Assembly (NCBI RefSeq): GCF_014647795.1
Contig: NZ_BMPW01000018.1
Span: 171,343 to 235,342 of the forward strand
Origin: Actinoplanes campanulatus
Lineage (GTDB): Bacteria; Actinomycetota; Actinomycetes; Mycobacteriales; Micromonosporaceae
Length of the DNA: 64,000 nt
Direction: 5' to 3'
The notes under the pieces are model-generated. The model saw nothing but the letters and a program-made list of their open reading frames with translations. It did not search any database and was not told the origin of the DNA. This document shows, piece by piece, positions 24,414 to 33,978 of the stretch. Numbering within the stretch: position 1 is the first letter of the stretch; every line of letters begins with the position of its first letter. The position numbers and the translations under genes were made by a program.

Positions 24414-26198
24414 ATGCGCACTATGGAGCGCGTGTCTGGCCGCCATCGTAGAAACTTCAACTCCAAGGGAGCGGGCGTCGTCGGAGGTGCGATGGCGATA
24501 GTCGTCGTGATTGCGGGGACGTGGATCGGTTACCAGCAGGTCGCCGACTCCGAGTGCTCCGGAGCAGTCAACCTCACCGTCACCGCCTCCCCCGAAATCG
24601 CCCCTGCCGTCGACCAGGTCGCCAAGCAGTGGAGCGCCGCCGGCGCCGAGGTGGACGGGACCTGTATTCAGGTGACCGTCGCCGAGGAGGTCTCGTCGAC
24701 CATCGCCGGCGCCGTGTCCCGCGACCACCAGGTGACCCTCGTGGGTCTGGACACCGCACCAGATGCGGTCCAGGTGCCCGACGTGTGGATCCCGGACTCG
24801 TCGGCCTGGCTGATGCGCCTGCAGCAGGAGGCCGCCGGCTTCCTGCCGAGCAAGGTCACCTCGGTCGCGCAGAGCCCACTCGTGCTGGCCGCGCCCGAGC
24901 CGATCGCCAAGCAGATGGGCTGGCCGGACAAGAAGATCGGCTGGACCGAGCTGGTCGGCAACTTCAGCGCCGCCGAGCCGCTCTCGGTGGGCATCATGGA
25001 CCCCACCGTGGACGCGTCCGGTCTGACCAGCCTCGTGGCGATGAACCAGGCGACCGGCACCGCGTCGGCCGCCGCGCTCCAGGCCAAGACCCGCGCGCTG
25101 ACCGCCGTGTCGCAGAACAAGTTCAAGCTGCGTGAGGAACTGCTGGCGAAGTTCCCGAAGTCGCCGGGCGACCTCACCAACCCGGACGCGGTGGCCATCG
25201 CGCCGCTCTCCGAGGAGGACGTGGTCGCCTACAACGCGCAGCGGCCGGCCGTGCAGCTCAGCGCGATCTACCTGGAGCCGTCCCCGGCGCCGCTGGACTA
25301 CCCGTACACGATCATGCCGCAGGTGGTGGACCAGCAGAAGTCGGCGGCCGCCGACGGCCTGCTCAAGCAGCTCGCCGAGAGCGGCGCCAAGGACGCGCTG
25401 GCCGCGGTCGGTCTGCGGGCTCCGGACGGCACCTACGGCGCGGCCTTCAACGCCCCGATGGGCGCCCCCCAGGCCTCGCCGGCGGTCAGCGCCTCGGCCA
25501 CCAAGTCCGCGGACGGCGGCGCTGCCGCGGGCGGCGTCACCGGCGCCGAGCTGAGCCAGGTGGTGGGTAGCTGGATCGCCCTCACCAAGCCCGGCCAGGC
25601 CCTCACCGTCTTCGACGTCTCCGGCTCGATGGGCGACCCGGTGCCGACCGCCGGTGGCAAGACCCGTGCCCAGGTCACCCAGGCCGCGGCAAGCGTGGGT
25701 CTGTCGCTGTTCAGCAACAAGTGGTCGGTCGGTGTGTGGCGCTTCTCCACCCGGCTGAAGGGCAAGCAGCCGTGGGAGCAGCTGGTTCCGATCAAGTCGC
25801 TGGCCACCTCCCGCCAGGAGGTGCAGGACTCGATCGGCCGACTGGACCCGACCAACGGCGGCACCGGTCTCTACGACACGATCCTGGACGCCTACAACCA
25901 CGTGAAGGCGAACTACGCCCAGAACAAGGCGAACTCGGTCATCCTCTTCACCGACGGTGAGAACCAGAACGCCGACGGCATGACCCGGCCGCAGCTCCTG
26001 GCCGCTCTCAAGAAGGCTCAGGACCCGAAGACGCCGATCCGGCTGGTGCTCATCGCCGTCGGCCCGGACGTCAACCTGGACGAGCTCAAGGAGATCAGCA
26101 ACGTGGTGAAGGGCAGCGGCGTGTTCCCGGCCGAGGACCCCACCAAGATCACCGCCATCTTCGCCCAGGCGATCGGCAGCCGGACCGGCGTCAGCTGA
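24414..26198 (+). CDS. Solute-binding domain fused to a VWA domain, membrane-anchored
   Basis: The protein has 594 residues. One N-terminal transmembrane helix (VVGGAMAIVVVIAGTWIGY) anchors an extracytoplasmic periplasmic-binding-like domain of about 320 residues (LTVTASPEIAPAVDQVAKQW, as in type 2 solute-binding proteins). A short Ala-rich linker follows, then a von Willebrand A domain whose MIDAS motif DVSGS begins at D401 and continues with FTDGEN. VWA domains bind metal and protein ligands. The fusion recurs in actinomycetes with unknown role. Starts at ATG 24414 or 24423 are both possible. A strong terminator follows. Confidence 0.85.
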   Translation: MRTMERVSGRHRRNFNSKGAGVVGGAMAIVVVIAGTWIGYQQVADSECSGAVNLTVTASPEIAPAVDQVAKQWSAAGAEVDGTCIQVTVAEEVSSTIAGAVSRDHQVTLVGLDTAPDAVQVPDVWIPDSSAWLMRLQQEAAGFLPSKVTSVAQSPLVLAAPEPIAKQMGWPDKKIGWTELVGNFSAAEPLSVGIMDPTVDASGLTSLVAMNQATGTASAAALQAKTRALTAVSQNKFKLREELLAKFPKSPGDLTNPDAVAIAPLSEEDVVAYNAQRPAVQLSAIYLEPSPAPLDYPYTIMPQVVDQQKSAAADGLLKQLAESGAKDALAAVGLRAPDGTYGAAFNAPMGAPQASPAVSASATKSADGGAAAGGVTGAELSQVVGSWIALTKPGQALTVFDVSGSMGDPVPTAGGKTRAQVTQAAASVGLSLFSNKWSVGVWRFSTRLKGKQPWEQLVPIKSLATSRQEVQDSIGRLDPTNGGTGLYDTILDAYNHVKANYAQNKANSVILFTDGENQNADGMTRPQLLAALKKAQDPKTPIRLVLIAVGPDVNLDELKEISNVVKGSGVFPAEDPTKITAIFAQAIGSRTGVS

Positions 26199-26208
26199 TC
26201 CCGCGCGA

Positions 26209-26255
26209 ACACGGAAACGGCCGTCGTCCCCTCGGGGCGGCGGCCGTTTCCGTGT
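26209..26255 (+). terminator. Hairpin terminator after the SBP-VWA gene
   Basis: A 22-bp stem with two G-T pairs and a 3-nt loop, 10 bp after the stop. It also lies 13 bp from the 3' end of the convergent ROK gene. Confidence 0.8.
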
Positions 26256-26268
26256 GGTGGGCGCGGCT

Positions 26269-27402
26269 CTACACGTACCGCTGAGACGAGCGACGGAGCC
26301 AGCCCGCGGGATCCTCCCGGACCGCCCGGATGATCGCGTCCGCCGCGCCGCGCATGGCCGCGTCGGCGCCGAGCGCCGCCGGGCGCAGCGCGACCGGCGC
26401 GAGACCCGAGGTGAGGACCCGCTGCCGCAGCTCGGCCTCGATGCCCTCCCGCAGCCTTTCGAAGATCGGGGCGTACGCCCCACCGAGCACGATCACCGGT
26501 ACGTCGAGCAGGTTGACCACCGCGGACAGGGCGATCCCGAGCGCCGCCGCGGCGAGCGGCTCACCGGACTCCAGGGCCTCCTGGCCGGCGTACTGCTCCA
26601 GGCAGCCCCGTGAGCCGCAGCGGCACGGCCGTCCGTCGGGGTAGACGGTGACGTGCCCGATCTCGCCGCTCCAGCCGCGCACGCCCCGGTAGAGCTCGCC
26701 GTCGAGGACCAGTCCGGCGCCGATGCCGATCTCGCCGGAGATGTAGAGGAACGTGGGGTCGCCGCCGGTCACCCGCAACTCGCCGAGGGCGGCCAGGTTG
26801 GCCTCGTTGTCCACGGTGACCGGCAGGTCGGCCAGTTCCGGTACGCGGTGCAGTTCGGCGACCGCGTCGATGTCCTGCCAGCCGAGGTTGGGCGCCACCC
26901 GGACCAGGCCGCGGCCGGCCACCAGGCCGGGCACGGCCAGCGCCGCCCCGGCGACGATCAGCCCGTCGGCCTCGGCGGCGAGCCGGGCCCGGGCGGCCAG
27001 GGCGCCGAGCGCGGCCAGGGCCTGTGCCGGGTCGGCGGGACGCTGGTCGGCGTGCTCGACGAAGCGCTGCCGCACCGCGCCGGTCAGGTCCACCACGCAG
27101 GCGGCCAGGTAGTCGACGTTGATCTCGAGCCCGAGCCCGGCGGGTCCGGTGGAGGTGAGGGTGAGCCCGACCGCGGGCCGGCCCGCGCCGGTGCGGGGCG
27201 GTGGGTCCACCTCGACCAGCAGGCCGCCCGACACCAGATCGTCGACCAGGGCGGAAACGGTCGCGCGGGTGAGCCCGGTGGCCGCGGACACCGCCGCACG
27301 CGATGGCTGATTTGTGCTGTTCGCGACTGTTTGCAGCACCAGTGCGAGATTATGGGCCCGCACGCTTGCCTGGCGAACCGGTGTCGTGGAAGGGCTCAAC
27401 AC
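26269..27402 (-). CDS. xylR: ROK family repressor, probable xylose regulator XylR
   Basis: The protein has 377 residues. The N-terminal winged helix (SRAAVSAATGLTRATVSALVDDLVSGGLLVE) is followed by the ROK sugar-kinase-like fold with GEIGIGAGLVLDGELYRG, GWSGEIGH and the zinc motif CRCGSRGCLEQYA. The kinase-like domain senses sugar in this family. It is divergent from xylA with 65 bp between, so control of xylAB is a strong inference. The GTG start at 27402 sits at the upstream edge of the xylA promoter, so binding near its own start could give autoregulation. Confidence 0.88.
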   Translation of the reverse strand: MLSPSTTPVRQASVRAHNLALVLQTVANSTNQPSRAAVSAATGLTRATVSALVDDLVSGGLLVEVDPPPRTGAGRPAVGLTLTSTGPAGLGLEINVDYLAACVVDLTGAVRQRFVEHADQRPADPAQALAALGALAARARLAAEADGLIVAGAALAVPGLVAGRGLVRVAPNLGWQDIDAVAELHRVPELADLPVTVDNEANLAALGELRVTGGDPTFLYISGEIGIGAGLVLDGELYRGVRGWSGEIGHVTVYPDGRPCRCGSRGCLEQYAGQEALESGEPLAAAALGIALSAVVNLLDVPVIVLGGAYAPIFERLREGIEAELRQRVLTSGLAPVALRPAALGADAAMRGAADAIIRAVREDPAGWLRRSSQRYV

Positions 27403-27406
27403 GCCC

Positions 27407-27467
27407 TTGACAGTGCCATACCCTGGCCAAATAATTCAACCACTAAACAATTTCGGGGAGGTAACCC
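27407..27467 (+). promoter_or_regulatory. xylA promoter and likely XylR operator, ribosome site
   Basis: TTGACA at 27407-27412, a 17-bp spacer and AATAAT at 27430-27435 form a near-consensus vegetative promoter, uncommon for its quality in this genome. The AT-rich tract at 27430-27455, including CAACCACTAAACAATTT, overlaps and follows the -10 box and is the likely operator for the ROK repressor. GGGGAGG lies 7 nt before the xylA GTG. Confidence 0.65.
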
Positions 27468-28652
27468 GTGTCCGTGCAGGCCACACGCGAAGACAAGTTC
27501 TCCTTCGGTCTCTGGACCGTCGGCTGGCAGGCCCGCGACCCGTTCGGCGACGCGACCCGGCCCGCGCTCGACCCGGTCGAGGCGGTGCACAAGCTCGCCG
27601 AGATCGGCGCCTACGGCATCACATTCCACGACGACGACCTGGTGCCGTTCGGCGCCGACGCGCAGACCCGGGACGGCATCGTCGCGGGCTTCAAGAAGGC
27701 GCTCGACGAGACCGGCCTGATCGTCCCCATGGTCACCACGAACCTGTTCACCCACCCGGTGTTCAAGGACGGCGGTTTCACCAGCAACGACCGCAACGTC
27801 CGGCGCTACGCGGTCCGCAAGGTGCTGCGGCAGATGGACCTCGGCGCGGAGCTGGGCGCCAGGACCCTGGTGCTGTGGGGCGGCCGCGAGGGTGCGGAGT
27901 ACGACTCGGCCAAGGACGTGAAGGCCGCGCTCGACCGCTACCGGGAGGCCCTGAACCTGCTGGCGCAGTACTCGGAGGACCGTGGCTACGGCTTCCGCTT
28001 CGCCATCGAGCCGAAGCCGAACGAGCCCCGCGGCGACATCCTGCTCCCGACCGCCGGCCACGCCATCGCGTTCACGCAGGAGCTGGAGCGCCCCGAGCTG
28101 TTCGGCATCAACCCGGAGGTCGGCCACGAGCAGATGGCCGGTCTGAACTTCACCCAGGGCATCGCCCAGGCGCTGTGGCACAAGAAGCTGTTCCACATCG
28201 ACCTGAACGGGCAGCACGGCCCCAAGTACGACCAGGACCTGGTCTTCGGCCACGGTGACCTGCTCAGCGCGTTCTCCCTGGTCGACCTGCTGGAGAACGG
28301 GCCGGACGGCGGCCCGGCCTACGAGGGCCCGCGCCACTTCGACTACAAGCCCTCGCGCACCGAGGACTTCGACGGCGTCTGGGAGTCGGCCAAGGCCAAC
28401 ATCCGGATGTACCTGCTGCTCAAGGAGCGGGCCAAGGCGTTCCGCGCGGACCCCGAGGTGCAGGCGGCGCTGGCCGCGTCCAAGGTGGCCGAGCTGAGCA
28501 CGCCCACCCTGAACCCGGGCGAGAGCTACGCCGACCTGCTGGCCGACCGCAGCGCGTTCGAGGACTTCGACGCCGACGCCGCCGGCGCCCAGGGCTACGG
28601 CTTCGTCAAGCTGAACCAGCTCGCCATCGAGCACCTCATCGGGGCCCGGTAA
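27468..28652 (+). CDS. xylA: Xylose isomerase
   Basis: The protein has 394 residues and is the short (class I) actinobacterial type. Landmarks are [17 protein letters not shown], catalytic His in [12 protein letters not shown], metal ligands in [13 protein letters not shown] and [11 protein letters not shown], and the [23 protein letters not shown] segment. It interconverts D-xylose and D-xylulose in the cytoplasm using two divalent metals, and also glucose and fructose. The GTG has a good ribosome site. xylB follows 3 bp later, forming the pathway operon. Confidence 0.97.
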   Translation: MSVQATREDKFSFGLWTVGWQARDPFGDATRPALDPVEAVHKLAEIGAYGITFHDDDLVPFGADAQTRDGIVAGFKKALDETGLIVPMVTTNLFTHPVFKDGGFTSNDRNVRRYAVRKVLRQMDLGAELGARTLVLWGGREGAEYDSAKDVKAALDRYREALNLLAQYSEDRGYGFRFAIEPKPNEPRGDILLPTAGHAIAFTQELERPELFGINPEVGHEQMAGLNFTQGIAQALWHKKLFHIDLNGQHGPKYDQDLVFGHGDLLSAFSLVDLLENGPDGGPAYEGPRHFDYKPSRTEDFDGVWESAKANIRMYLLLKERAKAFRADPEVQAALAASKVAELSTPTLNPGESYADLLADRSAFEDFDADAAGAQGYGFVKLNQLAIEHLIGAR

Positions 28653-28655
28653 CCG

Positions 28656-30047
28656 ATGGCGCTGGTAGCCGGGATCGACAGCTCCACCCAGTCCTGCAAG
28701 GTGGTGATCCGCGACGCCGAGACCGGTGAGCTGGTCCGGCAGGGCCGGGCGGCGCACCCGGACGGCACCGAGGTGCACCCGGACGCCTGGTGGGCCGCGC
28801 TCCAGCAGGCGATCGAGGAGGCCGGCGGCCTGGACGACGTGGCCGCCGCCTCGGTCGCCGGGCAGCAGCACGGCATGGTCGTGCTGGACTCCGACGGTGA
28901 GGTGGTCCGGCCGGCGCTGCTGTGGAACGACACCCGCAGCGCCGGCGCGGCCGCCGACCTGATCGAGGAGCTCGGCGGCGGTGACAAGTGGGCGGACGCG
29001 GTCGGCATCGTGCCGGTCGCCAGCTTCACCCTCACCAAGCTGCGCTGGCTGGCCCGCAACGAGTCGGAGAACGCGGCGCGGGTGTCCACGGTCTGCCTGC
29101 CACACGACTGGCTGACCTGGAAACTGTCCGGGAAGTCCGGTCTGTACACCGACCGCAGCGACGCCAGCGGCACTCTCTACTGGTCGGCCAGGACCGGCGA
29201 GTACCGGCACGACCTGCTGGAACTCGGTTTCGGTCGATCATTGAACCTCCCGGAGGTGCTCGGCCCGACCGGAATCGCCGGTCACCTGCCCAACGGCGCT
29301 CCGCTGGGCCCGGGCGCCGGGGACAACGCGGCGGCCGCCCTGGGCACCGGCGCGCTGCCCGGTGACGTGATCGTCTCGATCGGCACGTCCGGCACGGTCT
29401 TCGCCTCATCCGAGGTGGCGCCGAACGACCCGACCGGAACGGTGGCCGGGTTCGCCGACACCACCGGCCGGTTCCTGCCGATCGTGGTCACCCTCAACGC
29501 GGCCCGGGTCCTGGACGCCGCGGCCAAGATGCTCGGGGTGGACCACGACGAGCTGTCCCGGCTCGCGCTGTCCGCTCCGGCGGGCGCGGACGGGCTGGTC
29601 CTGGTGCCGTACCTGGAGGGCGAGCGGACCCCGAACCGGCCGGACGCCACCGGCGCGATCCACGGGCTCACCCTCCGGACGTCGACCCCGGCGCACCTGG
29701 CCCGGGCCGCCGTCGAGGGCATGCTCTGCGCGCTCGCCGACGGTCTGGACGCGCTGGTCGCGACCGGCGCGGTGGCCGACCGGATCGTCCTGGTCGGCGG
29801 CGGGGCGCGCAGCGAGGCGGTTCGCCGCATCGCGCCCGCGCTCTTCGGCCGGCCGGTCGTCGTGCCGCCGCCCGGTGAGTACGTCGCCGACGGCGCGGCC
29901 CGCCAGGCCGCGTGGGTCACCCTGGGCGGGGACGTTCCGCCCGCGTGGTCGGCGGCAACCCCGGCGGTGTACGAGGACGACAGCGTCCCGTTGATCCGGG
30001 AGCAGTACGCGGCGGCCCAGCACGCGGTCCTCGACCGCAGGCGCTGA
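28656..30047 (+). CDS. xylB: Xylulokinase
   Basis: The protein has 463 residues and is a member of the FGGY kinase family. The ATPase-fold N terminus is [16 protein letters not shown], followed by the substrate region [12 protein letters not shown] and the phosphate motif [30 protein letters not shown] lies near the end. It phosphorylates D-xylulose to xylulose 5-phosphate, feeding the pentose phosphate pathway. The ATG lies 3 bp after the xylA stop, and a terminator follows. Confidence 0.96.
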   Translation: MALVAGIDSSTQSCKVVIRDAETGELVRQGRAAHPDGTEVHPDAWWAALQQAIEEAGGLDDVAAASVAGQQHGMVVLDSDGEVVRPALLWNDTRSAGAAADLIEELGGGDKWADAVGIVPVASFTLTKLRWLARNESENAARVSTVCLPHDWLTWKLSGKSGLYTDRSDASGTLYWSARTGEYRHDLLELGFGRSLNLPEVLGPTGIAGHLPNGAPLGPGAGDNAAAALGTGALPGDVIVSIGTSGTVFASSEVAPNDPTGTVAGFADTTGRFLPIVVTLNAARVLDAAAKMLGVDHDELSRLALSAPAGADGLVLVPYLEGERTPNRPDATGAIHGLTLRTSTPAHLARAAVEGMLCALADGLDALVATGAVADRIVLVGGGARSEAVRRIAPALFGRPVVVPPPGEYVADGAARQAAWVTLGGDVPPAWSAATPAVYEDDSVPLIREQYAAAQHAVLDRRR

Positions 30048-30057
30048 CCTGCCCGAC

Positions 30058-30103
30058 CGGCTCCCACGGCGCTCCGGCCCATCCGGAGTGACCGTGGGAG
30101 CCG
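30058..30103 (+). terminator. Nested hairpin terminator after xylAB
   Basis: An outer 12-bp perfect stem (CGGCTCCCACGG with its complement) encloses a 6-bp inner stem (CTCCGG/CCGGAG). It begins 10 bp after the xylB stop. Confidence 0.8.
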
Positions 30104-30210
30104 TTCGCGTATCCGTACCCCCGAACGTTCTCACCGGGGGTGAGAGGGCGGCGTTGCCCGGGGCGGCGCCGCCCCTCGTGTTCGGCGGATCTCCGGATAG
30201 CCTCTACCGG

Positions 30211-31674
30211 GTGACCAGCAGGGGCGGAAGCGTGCACCGGGCGTACAGCGTGGTGGTGTTCGTGATCCTGGCCGCGCTGGACAACGTGGCGATCGGCCTT
30301 GTTCCCCCGCTCTACGGCAGCATCGGCGCCGATCTCGGGGTCAGCGAGGGCCACATCGCGCTCGCCACCACGACCATGTTCCTGGTCAGTGCGTTCGCGG
30401 CGATCGGTTTCGCGTACGTCGGGGACCGCACCGACCGCAAACCGGTGCTGATCGTGGGCACCGTCATCTGGGTGGCCGGCACCGCGTGGTCCGGGCTGGC
30501 CGGCGACTACGGGCAGTTCCTGGCCTCCCAGGCGGTCGCCGCGTTCGGTCTCGGCGGCGTCGCCTCGGTCAGCTTCTCGGTGGTCAGCGACCTGATCTCG
30601 CCGCGCCGCCGGGGCCTCGTGATGAGCTTCTGGGGCCTGTCGCAGGGCGTCGGCACCCTGGCCGGCACCCTGGTCGGCGGGATCCTCGGGCACGACGACT
30701 GGCGGCGGCCGTTCCTGTTCGCGTCGGCCGCCGGGGTGGTCGCCCTGCTGGCCTACCTGTTCACCTACAGCGTGCCGCGCGGCGACAGCCAGCCCGAGCT
30801 GGCCGGGGTCGACTACGAGGAGCGGATCCACCACGAGGACCTGCCGGTCATCCTGAAACGGCGCACCAACGTCTGGCTGATCCTCCAGGGCGGCACGGCG
30901 CAGATCGCGTTCGGCTCGATGGTGTGGCTGCCGGTGCTGTTCCGGGCCCGGGCCGAGGACCAGGGCTACACCACCGGCACGGCGGTGCTGATCGGCAGCG
31001 TCTTCGCGACCGTCTTCCAGCTCGGGGCGGCGCTGTCGATCCTCGGCGGGCTGGCCGGCGACCGGCTGCAACGGCGTACGCCCCGGGGCCGGGCACTCGT
31101 CGCGTCGGTCGGGGTGCTCGCCGCCGTACCCCTCTATGTGGTGTTGTTCTTCGTGCCGATGAAGATCACCGTTCCGGACGGCGCGGGCACCGGCGCGGTG
31201 ATCAGCGGGGTGTTCACCAACGTCCTGACCGAGCCGACCGTCGGGATCTGCCTCGCGGTGGCCGTCGTGGCGGTGATGCTGACCTCGGCGAACTCGCCGA
31301 ACTGGTTCGCCATGATCGCCGACGTGAACCCGCCGCAGCACCGCGGCACCGTCTACAGCCTCGGCAACCTGATCAACGGAGCCGGCCGGGCGGGCGGCAA
31401 CGTGCTGGTGGCGGTCGCCTTCGCGAGCCTCGCCGGGGCCTTCCCGCCACCGCTCAACTACGCGGTCGGGCTGGCCGCCTTCCAGTTCTTCTTCATCCCG
31501 ACCGGGATCATGTACTGGCTGGCCAGCAGGACGGTGGCGAAGGACATGGCCGAGACGCACACCGCCCTGCTGGCGGTCGCCTCAGAGCATCGCCCAGACC
31601 GCCACATCGGTGGGGACCAGCCCGCCCGCGTCCAGCGGCTCGCTGCTCAGCAGGATCCGGGCCCCACCGGGTAG
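30211..31674 (+). CDS. MFS transporter
   Basis: The protein has 487 residues and about 12 hydrophobic segments. The major facilitator loop 2-3 signature is visible as YVGDRTDRKPVL, and a second-half equivalent as GDRLQRRTPRGRAL. GTG 30211 is chosen because the first membrane helix follows directly. No ribosome site is seen, and a leaderless transcript is possible. Its position after the xylose operon hints at sugar transport, but a terminator separates them and the substrate is unknown. The last 31 codons overlap the convergent glucosidase gene and look unlike a conserved tail. Confidence 0.85.
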   Translation: MTSRGGSVHRAYSVVVFVILAALDNVAIGLVPPLYGSIGADLGVSEGHIALATTTMFLVSAFAAIGFAYVGDRTDRKPVLIVGTVIWVAGTAWSGLAGDYGQFLASQAVAAFGLGGVASVSFSVVSDLISPRRRGLVMSFWGLSQGVGTLAGTLVGGILGHDDWRRPFLFASAAGVVALLAYLFTYSVPRGDSQPELAGVDYEERIHHEDLPVILKRRTNVWLILQGGTAQIAFGSMVWLPVLFRARAEDQGYTTGTAVLIGSVFATVFQLGAALSILGGLAGDRLQRRTPRGRALVASVGVLAAVPLYVVLFFVPMKITVPDGAGTGAVISGVFTNVLTEPTVGICLAVAVVAVMLTSANSPNWFAMIADVNPPQHRGTVYSLGNLINGAGRAGGNVLVAVAFASLAGAFPPPLNYAVGLAAFQFFFIPTGIMYWLASRTVAKDMAETHTALLAVASEHRPDRHIGGDQPARVQRLAAQQDPGPTG

Positions 31675-33189
31675 CGCCACCGGTTCGTCGCCGAAATTGG
31701 TGACCACCACGACGTCGCCGTTGCGGAACGCCAGCGCCCCCGGATCGGTCGCCAGCCAGACCAGCTCGCCGGAACCCAGCTCGTGGGCGCGCCGGATGCT
31801 CAGCGCCGACCGGTACAGCTCGTACGTCGAGCCGGGCACGCCCACTTGCCGGTCCAGCGCGTACTCCGCCCAGATCGCCGGCTGCGGCAGCCAGCTCGCG
31901 TCGGTCGGGCCGAACCCGAAGGACGGGGCGTCGGCCTCCCACGGGATCGGCACCCGGCACCCGTCCCGGCCGCGCTCGGCGTGCCCGGACCGCTCCCACG
32001 CCGGATCCTGCCGCGCCTCGTCGGGCAGCCCGGTGTGCTCCGGCAGGCCCAGCTCCTCACCCTGGTAGAGGTAGGCCGAGCCGGGCAGCGCCAGCATCAA
32101 CAAAACTGCCGCCCGGGCCCGGCGCAGGCCCAGCCCGGCGTCCGGTTGCGGGTCGCCGATCCCGATGCCGGGCCGGCGGCCCTCACCGGGCGGGAAACCG
32201 AGCCGGGACGCGTGCCGCACCACGTCATGGTTGGAGAGCACCCAGGTGGTGGTCGCGCTGACCTCGTCGTTGGCGGCCAGTGACGAATCGATGATCTCCC
32301 GCAGCTCGGTGGCGGCCCAGGGCGCCTCCAGGTAGGGGAAGTTGAACGCCTGGTGCATCTCGTCCGGGCGCACGTAGCGGGCCAGCCGCTCCTCCGGCTG
32401 CACCCAGGCCTCGGCCACCAGGATCCGGCCGCCCGGGTACTCGTCCAGCACCGACCGCCACTGCCGGTAGATCTCGTGCACGCCCTCCTGGTCCCACATC
32501 GGCGGCGGCGGGCCGGCCGGCTCCAGACCGCCGAGGACCACCGACGGCGCGGTCCAGTCGGTCAGGTCGGCGTCCTTGATCAGGCCGTGCGCCACGTCCA
32601 CCCGGAACCCGTCCACGCCGCGGTCCAGCCAGAACCGCAGGATGTCCAGGAACTCGGCGCGGACCTCCGGATGGTCCCAGTTCAGGTCGGGCTGGGAGAC
32701 GTCGAACAGGTGCAGGTACCACTGGCCGTCCGGCAGCCGCTCCCAGGCCGGGCCGCCGAAGACGCTCTGCCACGTGTTGGGCGGCTCCGCGCCGTCCCGG
32801 AAGATGTACCGCTGCCGCTCCGGGCTGCCCGGTCCGGCGGCCAGGGCGGCCCGGAACCAGGCGTGCTCGCTGGACGTGTGGTTCGGCACCAGGTCGACAA
32901 GGACCCGCAGGCCGAGCTCGTGGGCCGTGTCGATCAGCTTGTCGGCGTCACCGAGCGAGCCGAAGCGGGGGTCGACGCCGCGGTAGTCGGCCACGTCGTA
33001 CCCGGCGTCGTGCTGCGGGCTGGGGTAGAAGGGTGAGAGCCAGATCGCGTCGACGCCGAGCCGCCGCAGCCCGGGCAGGCGCGCGGTGATGCCGGGCAGG
33101 TCACCCATGCCGTCACCATCCGAGTCGGCGAACGACCGGGGATAGATCTGATAGATGACCGCATCGCGCCACCAGGCTTCAGTAGGCAT
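31582..33189 (-). CDS. Alpha-glucosidase, glycoside hydrolase family 13
   Basis: The enzyme has 535 residues. The N terminus is WWRDAVIYQIYPRSFADSDGDG. The conserved regions are LVDLVPNHTS, GFRVDVAHGL (catalytic Asp nucleophile), ILVAEAW (acid/base Glu) and VLSNHDVVRH. The pattern fits the oligo-1,6-glucosidase/alpha-glucosidase subfamilies that cleave maltose, isomaltose or trehalose-like oligosaccharides in the cytoplasm. No signal peptide is seen. Its 3' end overlaps the convergent MFS gene by 93 bp. The HD-domain gene lies upstream with a 27-bp gap. Confidence 0.93.
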   Translation of the reverse strand: MPTEAWWRDAVIYQIYPRSFADSDGDGMGDLPGITARLPGLRRLGVDAIWLSPFYPSPQHDAGYDVADYRGVDPRFGSLGDADKLIDTAHELGLRVLVDLVPNHTSSEHAWFRAALAAGPGSPERQRYIFRDGAEPPNTWQSVFGGPAWERLPDGQWYLHLFDVSQPDLNWDHPEVRAEFLDILRFWLDRGVDGFRVDVAHGLIKDADLTDWTAPSVVLGGLEPAGPPPPMWDQEGVHEIYRQWRSVLDEYPGGRILVAEAWVQPEERLARYVRPDEMHQAFNFPYLEAPWAATELREIIDSSLAANDEVSATTTWVLSNHDVVRHASRLGFPPGEGRRPGIGIGDPQPDAGLGLRRARAAVLLMLALPGSAYLYQGEELGLPEHTGLPDEARQDPAWERSGHAERGRDGCRVPIPWEADAPSFGFGPTDASWLPQPAIWAEYALDRQVGVPGSTYELYRSALSIRRAHELGSGELVWLATDPGALAFRNGDVVVVTNFGDEPVALPGGARILLSSEPLDAGGLVPTDVAVWAML

Positions 33190-33216
33190 GGCCCCACCAT
33201 AGGTCGGGCCTCGCGC

Positions 33217-33936
33217 TCACTCGTCCAGGATCGCGGCGAAGCGCTCCTCGGCGAGGTCGAGCTGGTCCAGGATGTGCTCCTTGGCCTGGGTGGAGAGCGG
33301 CGTGTCCGGGCGCCCGACCAGCTCACGCAGCTTGGGTACGAGAGGCCGGTACTTCGTCGCCGACCGGTACGCCTTGTCCATCGTGGTGTGGATCACGCCG
33401 ACCCCGTTGTCGGTGAAGTCGGAGATCTTGATGATCCGGGCCCACGGGTCGCGCTCCAGGTTCTCCGCCACGTGGGTGCGGTACTGCTCGTGCTTGTCGC
33501 GTGCCGGGTCGTACTCCGGGTTGGTGACCGACCGGACCAGCTCGGCGACCCGCGGGTTGAAGCGGCGCGCCAGCTCGGCCAGGGCGGCCTCGGTGTGCTC
33601 GGCGCAGAGCGAGTCCGGGTCGCTCCCGCCCAGTTCGGCCGGGTGATCCTCGACGGCGTCGTGCAGCAGCGCGGCGACCAGCACGTCGGTGTCCCGCACA
33701 CCGTAGTAGCGGATGATCCGGATCGCCACCCGCAGCAGGTGGTTCAGGTACGGCTCGCGCACCCGGCGGTCGTCGGCGTGCAGGTCGGAGGCCAGGTCCA
33801 GCGCCTCGGTGAGGGTCTTGCGGTCGTCGGCCGGGAAGGACTCCAGTTCCAGAGCGAAACGGTCCCGCAGGCCGGCTTCCCCGTACACCTCCGTGATGGC
33901 GTGCAGTGGCATCGAGAGCAGCATCCTTGGCGCCAT
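33217..33936 (-). CDS. HD domain phosphohydrolase (SpoT/Ppx-like)
   Basis: The protein has 239 residues. HD motifs are visible as NHLLRVAIRIIRYYG and ALLHDAVEDHPAEL. A later helix with KISDFTDNGVGVIHTTMDKAYRSATKYRPLVPKL resembles the HD half of RelA/SpoT-type (p)ppGpp hydrolases, but no synthetase domain is present. Metal-dependent phosphomonoesterase or small-alarmone hydrolase activity is plausible. The start could be any of three ATGs (33936, 33924, 33912). It is cotranscribed with or upstream of the GH13 gene. Confidence 0.8.
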   Translation of the reverse strand: MAPRMLLSMPLHAITEVYGEAGLRDRFALELESFPADDRKTLTEALDLASDLHADDRRVREPYLNHLLRVAIRIIRYYGVRDTDVLVAALLHDAVEDHPAELGGSDPDSLCAEHTEAALAELARRFNPRVAELVRSVTNPEYDPARDKHEQYRTHVAENLERDPWARIIKISDFTDNGVGVIHTTMDKAYRSATKYRPLVPKLRELVGRPDTPLSTQAKEHILDQLDLAEERFAAILDE

Positions 33937-33978
33937 GCCGTTCAGGTATACCGGATCGCGGGCGGCGACGGGTTTCGA

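Noticed and set aside
24402-26483. A 693-codon minus-strand frame opposite the SBP-VWA gene
   Set aside because: Composition-driven antisense shadow. The plus strand encodes recognisable SBP and VWA motifs, and the frame runs into the ROK gene region.
27396-29210. A 604-codon minus-strand frame opposite xylA and xylB
   Set aside because: The opposite strand encodes textbook xylose isomerase and xylulokinase, and the antisense frame has no conserved feature.
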